Assembly: GCA_021325635.1 (NCBI GenBank)
Contig: JAJPGV010000016.1
Location: 1 to 64,000 of the forward strand
DNA from: Chloroflexota bacterium
GTDB taxonomy: Bacteria; Chloroflexota; JAJPGV01
Direction: 5' to 3'
DNA: 64,000 bases
In this document: one piece after another, positions 8,374-16,212 of the stretch
How the letters are laid out: the number at the start of each line of letters is the position of its first letter
Position numbering within the stretch: position 1 is the stretch's first letter
Translations under genes and position numbers: made by a program
Notes under the pieces: model-generated
Told to the model about the DNA's origin: nothing
The model's input: the letters and a program-made list of their open reading frames with translations, nothing else
Database searches by the model: none

Positions 8374-8882
8374 CTTCAATCCACTGTAAACGGGCGCGCG
8401 GGCCCGGACCACGGCCAAATTGCCACAGCGGGCCGCCCGTCCATTGGGCACTCTGCCTAGCCGTATGCGCCGGCCGCGGCGCGCGATCCGCTGACGCACA
8501 CTTCCCCTCCCCATCCGCCGGCGCATCCTTCGCGCCACACGTAGGGTGCCTGCAGGGCGGTATCTTCCGTAGGAGATTCCGGCAACCGTGAGTCCGTGAG
8601 CCCACCGGAGAGCATGTCAGCAACTCGTGCGGCACAAACTGTGCCAGCCGCTGCCCGCTCGGCGCGAGCTGTCGGCCGCGGTGACGCCGAGATCGGCACG
8701 AACTGCCCCGCTCTGTAAGAGCCGTCGGCGGCGACAACCCTGGCGCCGGCATCGCCGGCCAGGTCGGCAACCACGTTCAGACCTGCAGCAGCCCGTCACA
8801 TTGGCGGCACGGTCTCTCGAGTGCAGCTGTTCAACTACACTCCGCTCAATATCAAGTACGCAATCGGCATGGCGAAAGCACC
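8374..8882. other. Divergent intergenic region without a convincing gene
   Basis: The 509 bp separate the OpgC-like gene from the metal ABC operon. Short frames overlap in several phases here and give Arg/Ala/Gly-rich peptides typical of non-coding GC-rich DNA. A minus-strand TACAGT at 8383-8388 serves the OpgC-like gene. A plus-strand TACACT at 8835-8840 is a possible -10 for the ABC operon, with no good -35. I found no Zur-like or Fur-like palindrome. Confidence 0.5.
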
Positions 8883-9797
8883 TTGAACGCCAGCTTTCGA
8901 ACGGCCGCTGCTGCGGGAATCGGAAATCAAGCTGACCAGCATATCGATGGACCTACGCGCGCGGCGCGGCCGATGACAGGCGTCGTCGAGCCGCCGGAAG
9001 CCAGCCGCTTGGCTCACCCCGACGTGCCGGCGGCTCAGCTCGACCACGTGATGGTTGTGCTGGCTGGACGAGCGATTCTGAACGACATCTCGCTCGAGGT
9101 CATTCCCGGAGAGTTCGTCGCGGTCCTCGGCTCCAATGGTGCGGGCAAAAGCACGCTGCTGAAGGCGCTGCTGGGTCTGGTTCGTCCGGTCGCCGGGTCG
9201 ATTCGGGTGGCCGGCCGGTCCCCTGTCCAAGCCCGGTCCGACGTCGGCTACTGCCCGCAGGTTCGAACGCTGGACAGGGAGACTCCCCTCCGGGCGCGAG
9301 ACCTCGTGGGCATGGGACTGGACGGCCATCGCTGGGGGCTCGGCGGCATGTCCAGGCGAGAGCGAGACGCGGCGATTGAGCAGGTCCTCGCCCAGGTGGA
9401 TGCGCTGGCCTTCGCCGAGGCGCCGGCGGGACGGCTGTCGGGCGGCGAACAGCAGCGGCTGGCCATCGCCCAAGCCCTGCTGACGAGGCCGCGGCTGCTG
9501 CTCCTGGACGAGCCGCTGTCCAGTCTGGACGTGCGCAGCCAGAGGGAAGTGGTGGCGCTGGTTGACCGGCTGAGGCGCCAGCTGCACATGGCCGTGCTGT
9601 TCGTCACCCACGGCATCAATCCCCTCCTGGCGGTGATCGATCGGGTGTGCTACCTGGCCGGCGGACGGGCGGCAATTGGATCGGTGGATGAGGTCATCCA
9701 GAGCGACGTACTCAGCCGCCTGTATGGCTCACCAATCGAGGTCATTCGAGCGGCAGGCCGAATCTTCGTCGCCAGCGATGAAGAAACGCATGAATAA
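8883..9797 (+). CDS. Metal-type (Zn/Mn) ABC transporter ATP-binding protein
   Basis: The ATPase has Walker A GSNGAGKST at about 83-91, Q-loop CPQVRTLD, signature LSGGEQQR, Walker B LLLLDEP and the switch His in FVTHGIN. Its order and the ABC-3-type permease that follows place it with the ZnuC/MntB/TroB cluster of high-affinity metal importers. The first 30 residues look non-native, and Met31 (MTGVVEPPEA) may be the true start. The permease starts 23 nt after it. The usual third gene, a ZnuA-like binding protein, is not adjacent on either side and was not found in the window. Either the binding protein is encoded elsewhere or the system exports or handles another cargo. Confidence 0.85.
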   Translation: MNASFRTAAAAGIGNQADQHIDGPTRAARPMTGVVEPPEASRLAHPDVPAAQLDHVMVVLAGRAILNDISLEVIPGEFVAVLGSNGAGKSTLLKALLGLVRPVAGSIRVAGRSPVQARSDVGYCPQVRTLDRETPLRARDLVGMGLDGHRWGLGGMSRRERDAAIEQVLAQVDALAFAEAPAGRLSGGEQQRLAIAQALLTRPRLLLLDEPLSSLDVRSQREVVALVDRLRRQLHMAVLFVTHGINPLLAVIDRVCYLAGGRAAIGSVDEVIQSDVLSRLYGSPIEVIRAAGRIFVASDEETHE

Positions 9798-9820
9798 GGC
9801 ATCCCCTCAACGAGGCGATC

Positions 9821-10669
9821 ATGGTTCCTGAGCCACTCCGCTATGACTTCATGCAGAACGCCTACGCAGCCGGAACGATCATCGGCATCGTGGTGGCGAT
9901 CGTCGGGTTTTTCGTCGTCTTGCGCGGCCTCACCTTCGCCGGGGATGCTCTGGCCCACGTCGGCTTCACCGGTGCGGCGGGGGTGATTCTGCTCGGCCTT
10001 CCACCCCTGTGGGGCATGTTCGGCCTGTGCGCGCTGGGCGGCATCGTGATGGGACTGCTGGGTGAGCGAGTGCGCGGGCGCGACGTGGCCATAGGCATCG
10101 TCATGGCCTTCGCCATGGGGCTGGGAGCGCTGTTCCTGTCGCTGTACACGCGCTACGCGACAGAGGCGTTCAACATCCTGTTCGGCACAATCCTGGGAGT
10201 GAGCCGCCACGATCTGCTCGTCACCGGCATCGCCGGCGGCCTGACGTTGGCCGTGCTGGCCGTGATCGCACGGCCGCTGCTGTTCGCGTCTGTCGATCCC
10301 GAGGTCGCCGAAGCGCGCGGCGTCCCTGTGCGCTGGCTGTCGGCCCTGTTCTTCGTGCTGCTGGCCATCGCCGTGGCCCAGGCCGTCCAGGTCGTAGGCA
10401 TTCTGCTGCTGCTGACGATGCTGGTGGGACCCGCGGCCACCGCCGGCTACATCACCCACCGGCCAGGCAAGGTGATACTGCTGTCGGTCGCCATCGCGCT
10501 GGCCGAGACCTGGACCGGCATCACCCTGGCCTACTACAACAAGGCTCCGGTCAGCTTCTTCATCGCGGCCATCAGCTTCGCCCTCTATTTGCTGGCGCGG
10601 TTCGCCGGGCCGCAGCTGGCGAAGCGCGAACGTGCGACCGCCGGAGCGCTGGTTTCGATGCCACGCTAG
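9821..10669 (+). CDS. Metal ABC transporter permease, ABC-3 family
   Basis: The 282-residue protein has 8-9 hydrophobic segments and the family landmarks. An early LRGLTFAGDALAHVGFTGAA block (cytoplasmic loop near residues 30-50) is followed by a central GTILGVS motif and a late LLLLTMLVGPAATA segment. ABC-3 permeases work as homodimers with a ZnuC-type ATPase, here the gene 23 nt upstream. Start ATG 9821 is preceded by AACGAGGCGATC, a usable ribosome site. With the ATPase it forms a two-gene operon that lacks a binding protein. Confidence 0.85.
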   Translation: MVPEPLRYDFMQNAYAAGTIIGIVVAIVGFFVVLRGLTFAGDALAHVGFTGAAGVILLGLPPLWGMFGLCALGGIVMGLLGERVRGRDVAIGIVMAFAMGLGALFLSLYTRYATEAFNILFGTILGVSRHDLLVTGIAGGLTLAVLAVIARPLLFASVDPEVAEARGVPVRWLSALFFVLLAIAVAQAVQVVGILLLLTMLVGPAATAGYITHRPGKVILLSVAIALAETWTGITLAYYNKAPVSFFIAAISFALYLLARFAGPQLAKRERATAGALVSMPR

Positions 10670-10715
10670 CGGCGCGCAGGCGAAAGCCAGCGCGCGGCAC
10701 AACTGCCCCGGCCGC

Positions 10716-10723
10716 TATAGAAT
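10716..10723 (+). promoter_or_regulatory. -10 box TATAGAAT of an apparently leaderless gene
   Basis: TATAGAAT ends exactly 8 nt before the GTG start at 10732. Transcription would begin at or beside the start codon, and no Shine-Dalgarno sequence fits between. The same geometry is seen at 24605 on the minus strand. Confidence 0.55.
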
Positions 10724-10731
10724 AGGGACCC

Positions 10732-11436
10732 GTGGCCATAGCACGCGTGGTAGTCATCGACGACGAGCCCAACCTGATCAAGTTCGTATCCCAGAACCTG
10801 CGGGCCCGCGGCTACGACGTAACCGACGCCGCCAACGGCCTGGAGGGTGTGGAGCGCGTGCGCGAGTACTCCCCGGACCTCATCATCCTCGACATCAACA
10901 TGCCCGGCATGGACGGCTTCGAGGTCTGCAGCTATGTGCGCCAGTTCTCAGACGCCGCCATCATCATGCTCACCGCGAGCGGGCACGAGGGCGACAAGAT
11001 CCGCGCCCTCGACCTCGGCGCCGACGACTATCTCACCAAGCCCTTCGGCATCGGGGAGCTGATGGCCCGGGTTCGCGCGGTTATGCGCCGGGCCAGCGCG
11101 GCGCAAACCCGCAACGCACGCCAACCCGAAGTGCGCAGCGGCGACCTGGTGGTCGACTTCGAGCACCGCCGCGTCATGCTGAAGGACGCACCGATCAAGC
11201 TGACGCCCACCGAATACACGCTCTTGGAGCAGCTGGTTACCCGCCCCGACACCGTGCTGAGCCACCGCGAGCTGCTGAGCAGCGTGTGGGGCGCGGAGTA
11301 TCGTGACGAGACGGAGTACCTGCGGGTCTACGTAGGCCGGCTGCGCCGCAAGATCGAGGACGATCCCGCGAACCCGCGCTATATCCTCACGGAGCCGGGT
11401 GTGGGGTATAGGTTTGATCCAGGGGCGAGGGTCTAG
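10732..11436 (+). CDS. OmpR/PhoB-family response regulator (orphan)
   Basis: The 234-residue protein has a receiver (acidic residues Asp10-Asp11, phosphoacceptor Asp54 in IILDINMPGMDG, Thr81, Lys103 in LTKPF). A C-terminal winged helix follows from about residue 135 (LTPTEYTLLEQLV, then SSVWGAEY and YVGRLRRKIEDDP). It binds DNA as a dimer after phosphorylation. No histidine kinase is next to it; the only kinase in the window, at 3334, is of the HisKA_3 type that normally pairs with NarL regulators. Start GTG 10732 lies 8 nt after a TATAGAAT -10 box, so the mRNA is probably leaderless. A short tandem-repeat tract follows its stop. Confidence 0.9.
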   Translation: MAIARVVVIDDEPNLIKFVSQNLRARGYDVTDAANGLEGVERVREYSPDLIILDINMPGMDGFEVCSYVRQFSDAAIIMLTASGHEGDKIRALDLGADDYLTKPFGIGELMARVRAVMRRASAAQTRNARQPEVRSGDLVVDFEHRRVMLKDAPIKLTPTEYTLLEQLVTRPDTVLSHRELLSSVWGAEYRDETEYLRVYVGRLRRKIEDDPANPRYILTEPGVGYRFDPGARV

Positions 11437-11577
11437 GGGCGAGGGTTCAGGGTTGAGGGTTGTCACCTTGCGCCTATCGCCTTGCGACCTTACGATATCG
11501 CCTTGCGCCTTGCGCCTTGCGCCCAGCGACTTGCGCCTCGCGCCTAGCGACTTGCGTCTACCGCCTTGCGCCTCACG
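11404..11577. repeat. Degenerate 7-bp tandem-repeat tract (CTTGCGC-type)
   Basis: The tract starts with GGGGCGAGGGT-type units at the end of the response-regulator gene. It continues as many copies of CTTGCGC or close variants (CTTGCGA, CTAGCGA, CTCGCGC, CTATCGC), including three perfect copies in a row near 11505-11525. It fills the whole convergent gap and enters the 3' end of the MarR gene, where the encoded C-terminus becomes irregular. It looks like a minisatellite; no open frame or CRISPR-type spacer structure is present. Confidence 0.65.
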
Positions 11578-11978
11578 GCCAGGCCGGGGGGACGGAGGTC
11601 CTCGCGCATCCGCTTCAGCTCGGCCCGGTGGATCTCCACCAGCTGGCGCAGGACGTCTTCACCTTCGGCTGTGAGGAACACATTCACCCGTCGCCGGTCC
11701 TCGATGCTCTGCTCGCGCCGGATGAGGCCGCGCTCCTCGGCCCGATCCACAAGGCCAACGGTGCTGTGATGGTCCAACTGCATTCGCTCGGCCAGCTCTG
11801 AGATGTTGGCGTGCTCGCGGCCGGGATAGCCTTTGATGGCCAGCATGATCTGATACTGCTGCGGCGTGACGCCGAACTTGCGGACGGCTTCCTCGCTGAA
11901 GCGCAGATAGCGACGAATGGCGTAGCGGTATTCGGCTAACGCCTCATAGTCCCGCTTCTTGAGATCTCCCTTATTCAC
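11544..11978 (-). CDS. MarR-family transcriptional regulator
   Basis: The 144-residue product has the MarR winged helix: GVTPQQYQIMLAI helix, recognition helix region ISELAERMQLDHHSTVGLVD (about 75-94), then the wing with RREQSIEDRRRVNVFLT and a dimerising C-terminal helix. MarR proteins are small-ligand-responsive repressors, often of efflux pumps or aromatic catabolism genes. A 20-bp palindrome at 11991-12010 lies 13 nt upstream of its start and is a good autoregulatory operator. The divergent FIST gene shares the intergenic region. The last 15 or so residues (after RPPGLAV) are encoded inside the CTTGCGC repeat tract, so the C-terminus was probably altered by repeat expansion. Confidence 0.88.
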   Translation of the reverse strand: MNKGDLKKRDYEALAEYRYAIRRYLRFSEEAVRKFGVTPQQYQIMLAIKGYPGREHANISELAERMQLDHHSTVGLVDRAEERGLIRREQSIEDRRRVNVFLTAEGEDVLRQLVEIHRAELKRMREDLRPPGLAVRRKAVDASR

Positions 11979-11990
11979 GATTCACGCGTA

Positions 11991-12010
11991 GCAGGCATGT
12001 TAACGCCTGC
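11991..12010. promoter_or_regulatory. Candidate MarR operator (palindrome GCAGGC-AT-GTTAAC-GCCTGC)
   Basis: Arms GCAGGC (11991-11996) and GCCTGC (12005-12010) surround a self-complementary GTTAAC. Length, symmetry and position just upstream of the MarR start fit MarR-family operators. Confidence 0.5.
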
Positions 12011-12012
12011 CG

Positions 12013-12044
12013 AACGGGCGAGCCAAACGGGTGAGTAAAACGGG
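12013..12044. repeat. Three direct repeats of AACGGG with a 13-bp period
   Basis: AACGGG recurs at 12013, 12026 and 12039, exactly 13 bp apart; the first two units match further (AACGGGCGAGCCA and AACGGGTGAGTAA). The block lies beside the MarR palindrome and upstream of the FIST gene, so it may be a regulator-binding array. Confidence 0.4.
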
Positions 12045-12112
12045 CTGGTTCCTGACTGTCAGCGCTGCCACGGCTCCGCTAAGCTTCAACAAACGGCCTT
12101 GGAGGGGGACGG

Positions 12113-13297
12113 GTGACAACAGCGGCCATTGCACGCGGACTGGACTGGGAGCAAGCCGTCGAAAGCGCGATTCGCGAAGCCGGAGCCGAACAACCGGCGA
12201 CCACGCCGGACCTGGCGCTGTTCTTTGCCAGCTCAGACTACGAGCCCCATCTCGAAACCATGCTGCGACGGGTACAAAGCGCGACGGGCGCAGGCCTCGT
12301 GGCCGGCTGCAGCGGACAGGGGATCATCGGGCCGGAGCGTGAGATCGAGGGCGAGCCGGCCGTCTCGCTCCTGACGCTCAGTTTACCCGGGGCCAGTCTG
12401 AACGCCCATCACCTCAGCCAGAACGACCTGGCCAGCGGTGACGGCCCCGAGTACTGGCAGCGCCGGACGGGCGAGGAGCCCAGCGGCATCAACGCCTGGA
12501 TCCTGCTGGCCGATCCGTTCCACCTCGACGTCGAAGGGCTCCTTAACGAGCTCACCGCGGCCTATCCCGGCACACCCATCGTCGGAGGTCTCGCCTCGGG
12601 AGCCTCGAACCCTCACCAGACCTACGTCTTCCTGAACGGCGAAGTCCACGCACAGGGAGCGGTGGCTATTGCCCTGGGCGGAGACTACACGGTCAAGACC
12701 GTCGTGTCGCAGGGGTGCGACCCCATCGGCGAGCCGTGGATTATCACCGGCGTGAGCGGATCCATTATCGAGACCATCTCCCAGCGGCCGGCGTACGAAG
12801 TCCTGGTCGAGACCATTCGCGGCCTGTCACCCGAGATGCAGGAGCGCGCCTCGCGCAACCTCTTGGTCGGGCTGGCCATCGACGAGTACAAGGATGCGTT
12901 CGGTCGGGGCGATTTCCTGATTCGCGGGCTCACCGGAGCCGACCCAAGCAGCGGAGCGCTGGCCATCGGCGCCTATCCCAGACTGGGACAGACCATCCAG
13001 TTCCAGATCAGGGACGCGGCGGCCGCCGACGAAGACCTGCGCCAGCTGCTGAATCGAGCGCACGACGAGCTGGGCGACGTCCGCCCCGCGGGAGCTATCC
13101 TGTGCTCCTGCAACGGCCGCGGCGAAGGGCTCTTCGGGTTCCCCGACCACGACGCCCGCACGGTAGCGCAGCATCTGGGTCCGGTGCCGTTGGCCGGCTT
13201 CTTCTGCAACGGCGAGATCGGCCCGGTCGGCAAGGGCATCTTCCTACACGGCTTCACTGCCAGCCTGGGGCTGTTCGTGCCCGTCGGAACCCCCTGA
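12113..13297 (+). CDS. FIST-domain signal-transduction protein
   Basis: The 394-residue protein matches the FIST N and C domains. Near residue 62 is GAGLVAGCSGQGIIG, the typical FIST_N glycine-rich strand. In the middle is GGLASGAS, and the C-terminal half has AGAILCSCNGRGEGLFG and PLAGFFCNGEIGPVG (Cys-rich FIST_C motifs). FIST domains are predicted small-ligand sensors, often proposed to bind amino acids. Stand-alone proteins such as this one are of unknown output. There is no signal peptide or membrane segment. Start GTG 12113 follows GGAGGGGGACGG, a strong ribosome site. It is divergent from the MarR gene. Confidence 0.85.
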   Translation: MTTAAIARGLDWEQAVESAIREAGAEQPATTPDLALFFASSDYEPHLETMLRRVQSATGAGLVAGCSGQGIIGPEREIEGEPAVSLLTLSLPGASLNAHHLSQNDLASGDGPEYWQRRTGEEPSGINAWILLADPFHLDVEGLLNELTAAYPGTPIVGGLASGASNPHQTYVFLNGEVHAQGAVAIALGGDYTVKTVVSQGCDPIGEPWIITGVSGSIIETISQRPAYEVLVETIRGLSPEMQERASRNLLVGLAIDEYKDAFGRGDFLIRGLTGADPSSGALAIGAYPRLGQTIQFQIRDAAAADEDLRQLLNRAHDELGDVRPAGAILCSCNGRGEGLFGFPDHDARTVAQHLGPVPLAGFFCNGEIGPVGKGIFLHGFTASLGLFVPVGTP

Positions 13298-13577
13298 TCG
13301 AGCCCCATGCAGCCCATCCCGCCCGCTGGCGGGACGGACTCATAGGGCAATGCCGACCAATTCCCGTGTGGCGTGGGCCGCAAAGGCCTGCTCCGGTCCG
13401 CCCTGCACGCGGACGCACCACTCGGCAACCGGCCTTTGGCAGCGGGATGACGGGCGGGCCGCAAGGCCCTCGCGCTCTACGAATTCCGCCGGCTGGCTGT
13501 GCGCAGATCCCCGTCCAGACCGGCCAGACCGCTCGCGTCACGGCCCCAAATGGCCGGTAGCGTACTCTAAGGAACGC

Positions 13578-14849
13578 ATGGCAGCCGCTCCGGTCACACC
13601 TCGCCGCGCCCGAGGGAAAACCTTCGCCTCGCTCGCCAACTACAACTTCCGGATGTTCTGGATAGGACAGCTCATCTCCCAGGCCGGCAGCTGGATGCAG
13701 CGCATGGCCCAGGCCTGGCTGGTGTTGGACATCTCCCACTCCCCGGCGGCGCTGGGCATCGTCACCGCGCTGCAGTTCCTGCCCATCCTGTGCCTCACCG
13801 TGTTCGCCGGCGTGTTCGTCGACCGGCTGCCCAAGTACCGCCTGTTGATCGTCACCCAGAGCCTGGCGCTGGGCCAATCGCTGATCCTCGCGCTCCTGTG
13901 CGCGGGCGGCCACATCACACTGTGGCAGATCTACATTCTGGCGGCCTTCCTGGGCCTGATCACGGCGCTCGACAACCCCGCCCGGCAAGCCATGGTCGTT
14001 GAAGTCGTGGGCCGCGAGCAGCTCACCAACGCCGTCGGACTGAATTCCGCTCAATTCAACGCCTCGCGCCTCATCGGACCAGCCGTCGGCGGCCTGGCCA
14101 TCGCGGCGTGGGGGGTGACCATCTGCTTCTTCCTGAACGCCGCGAGCTTCCTAGCCGTCCTCGTCGGCCTGCTGCTGATGAAACCGGAGCTGTTCCATCA
14201 CCTTCCCCAGCGCCAAACCAGGCAATCGGTGCTGAATCAGATGGGCGAAGGCCTTGGATTCGTTTTTGGCACGCCGAGCATGGCAGTCATCATCATTCCG
14301 CTCGCCTTCCTGGCCTGCTTCGGCTACAACTTCCAAATCATCACGCCCATCCTCGCGCGTGACGTGCTCAACGTTGGCGCCCAGGGCTTTGGCGCGCTGA
14401 CGGCAGCGGCAGGCATCGGCGCCTTGCTTTCGTCGCTGGCCGTGGCCCGGCGCGAGCGGTCGACGCTGCGTTTGCTGCTGCTGGCAGCCGGCATCTTCGG
14501 CATCGCCGACTTCGGCATCGCCATCTCCTCGCGGGTGGTGCTCACGTTCCTGATGCTGGTCGTCACCGGCTACACGGGACAGACCGTGAACGCCTCCGCC
14601 AACACCATGCTGCAGCTCGGGTCGCCGGACGACCTTCGGGGCCGAGTCATGGGCGTGTACACCATGTTCTTTGCCGGCATGTCGCCTATCGGCTCGCTGT
14701 TCACAGGGTTGGTGGCCAGCACGGCCGGGGTGCGCTTCACCATTGCGGTGGAAGCGGCCATCTGCGCGTCGTCGGTCGTCATGGCCCTGCTGTTCCGCCG
14801 CATGAAAGCCGGCCCAATCCTGGCGCCGGCGCGGATCGCCCGGAGTTAG
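13578..14849 (+). CDS. Major facilitator superfamily exporter (MFS_3/EntS-like)
   Basis: Starting at ATG 13578 (preceded by AAGGAACGC) gives 423 residues with 11-12 hydrophobic segments. The N-terminus NYNFRMFWIGQLISQAGSWM is typical of the EntS/DHA3 group of MFS drug and siderophore exporters. The cytoplasmic loop VDRLPKYRLLIVTQ is the motif-A position, and TALDNPARQAMVVEVVGREQ follows TM4. A longer frame back to 13350 exists, but its extra 76 residues are basic and unlike the family. It may export a toxic aromatic compound under control of the nearby MarR protein, but it is not in the same transcript. Confidence 0.85.
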   Translation: MAAAPVTPRRARGKTFASLANYNFRMFWIGQLISQAGSWMQRMAQAWLVLDISHSPAALGIVTALQFLPILCLTVFAGVFVDRLPKYRLLIVTQSLALGQSLILALLCAGGHITLWQIYILAAFLGLITALDNPARQAMVVEVVGREQLTNAVGLNSAQFNASRLIGPAVGGLAIAAWGVTICFFLNAASFLAVLVGLLLMKPELFHHLPQRQTRQSVLNQMGEGLGFVFGTPSMAVIIIPLAFLACFGYNFQIITPILARDVLNVGAQGFGALTAAAGIGALLSSLAVARRERSTLRLLLLAAGIFGIADFGIAISSRVVLTFLMLVVTGYTGQTVNASANTMLQLGSPDDLRGRVMGVYTMFFAGMSPIGSLFTGLVASTAGVRFTIAVEAAICASSVVMALLFRRMKAGPILAPARIARS

Positions 14850-14882
14850 TGCGCGTGCTCCCGGGGATCTTTGCGGCGCTCC

Positions 14883-16106
14883 TCAGGAGCCTCGATCTGG
14901 CAGCTCCTGCAACAGCTCTTCCGTCGTCTTGAAACGGGCGTGGGCGCTGAGCACCTCCAGCTTCGGCGAGTCGGGCTCGTACACCGCGTCTATGGCCACG
15001 TCGAAGCCGTAGGACAGGCCCGCGCCTTCACGGATAGTGTCCTCCACACAGCCGTGGATGCCACCGCCCGTCACGACGCAGCGCCGCACGCCGAGGTTGC
15101 GCAGGAGGCGGTGCAGGCCCGTCGTCCCGAACGCGCTTCGACCCTTCTTGCCGACCATGAAGTCCCCCTCACGGACCTCCAACCCGTCGACGATCTGCGC
15201 CCCCCACGAGCCGGCGAGCAGATAGTCAACGCCGGACGCGACGGTCGCTTCTGTGGCGCCCACAACGGGCGAGGCGCTGTCCAGCATGTCCCGGCGGTAG
15301 GACGTGGTGACGAAAACGATCGGCATGCCTGCCTCCCGAGCGCCGGCCAGCAGGCGGCAGCTGTTGCCGACGATCGTCCGGCGCTGAGCGTCGGTCAGCG
15401 GAACGTTCTGTCCCAGGCGGTGCTGCGCACCCTCCGGGTGCACGAAGTCGTTCTGCAGGTCGATTAGCAGCAACGCTGCGCGCGCTGGCCGAGGGATGGC
15501 CGGCTCGACTCGGTCCAAGGCTTCCACAACCTCCACCGTCGAGGTCAAGCGCGCTCTATTTTCCAGGTTCCTGAGGTGCATCGAATCCGGCGGATAACCT
15601 GTAGCGTCGGCCGGGATGATTACCTCGTACTTCAGGGCTCCCGCCTGCCGCACCGAGTCAGCCAGTCCGTCGAAACGGCCGCCGCTGACGATCACACAGC
15701 AATCGACTGCGAGATTCGACAGCAGGCGATCCAGTGGCGTGAACTGAAACGCGCTGGGGCCCTTCTTGATGATGACCAGATCGTCCTCGCTGGGCTGCAC
15801 GCCGTCCACCACCTGCGCGCCCCAGGAACCCTCGACGAGGAAGTCCTGTTCGGGGCCGAGCCCCGCTTCACGGCTCAGCAGGGGCAGGGCGCTGTCGAGG
15901 TGATCCTTGCGCAGCACGGTATTCACCCAGATAACCGGCCGTCCCGCAGCCCTCATCTTGGCCAGCAGCAGCGACGCGTTCCGTAACGTGGCCGACCGCG
16001 CCTCCTCGCTCAACAGCCCTCGGCCGCCGCGGTGGATGAGGCCTTCGGCCGCGAAGAACTCGTTTTGGAAGTCGATCAGGATGAGCGCTGCGGAGCTGAG
16101 GTTCAT
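14883..16106 (-). CDS. Tandem isochorismatase-fold (cysteine hydrolase) protein with a degenerate first domain
   Basis: The protein is two cysteine-hydrolase domains in a row (about 1-195 and 205-407). Each has the Asp (LILIDFQNEF, LLLIDLQNDF) and the Lys (IKKGPSAF, GKKGRSAF). The catalytic Cys is present only in the second domain (GGGIHGCVEDTIR). The matching place in the first reads GGRFDGLADSVR, with Leu for Cys. Members hydrolyse amides or vinyl ethers (nicotinamidase, isochorismatase, N-carbamoyl hydrolases). Start ATG 16106 is preferred over 16124 because GGGAGAAAGC lies just before it. It is divergent from the Rieske operon and could act on an amide made in that pathway. Confidence 0.8.
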   Translation of the reverse strand: MNLSSAALILIDFQNEFFAAEGLIHRGGRGLLSEEARSATLRNASLLLAKMRAAGRPVIWVNTVLRKDHLDSALPLLSREAGLGPEQDFLVEGSWGAQVVDGVQPSEDDLVIIKKGPSAFQFTPLDRLLSNLAVDCCVIVSGGRFDGLADSVRQAGALKYEVIIPADATGYPPDSMHLRNLENRARLTSTVEVVEALDRVEPAIPRPARAALLLIDLQNDFVHPEGAQHRLGQNVPLTDAQRRTIVGNSCRLLAGAREAGMPIVFVTTSYRRDMLDSASPVVGATEATVASGVDYLLAGSWGAQIVDGLEVREGDFMVGKKGRSAFGTTGLHRLLRNLGVRRCVVTGGGIHGCVEDTIREGAGLSYGFDVAIDAVYEPDSPKLEVLSAHARFKTTEELLQELPDRGS

Positions 16107-16139
16107 GCTTTCTCCCGCCTTCATTTCCCGCGCATAGCG

Positions 16140-16145
16140 TACAAT
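16140..16145 (+). promoter_or_regulatory. -10 box TACAAT for the Rieske-MmgE-UbiD operon
   Basis: GCGTACAATCG lies 68 nt upstream of the oxygenase start. The same 11-bp word occurs on the minus strand upstream of the UbiD gene at 48267, and TACAAT recurs at several other catabolic promoters here. No canonical -35 is visible. Confidence 0.4.
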
Positions 16146-16212
16146 CGGGCCGGTTTGCCGCCTATGTCAACGTTCTCGGAGCGCCGCCACATGCCGCGGC
16201 GGCAGGGCTGAC

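Noticed and set aside
8374-8882. Small genes in the gap before the metal ABC operon
   Set aside because: Several short frames overlap in different phases, with no ribosome sites or recognisable domains.
11404-11577. CRISPR array
   Set aside because: The 7-bp units are contiguous with no unique spacers, and no cas gene is present.
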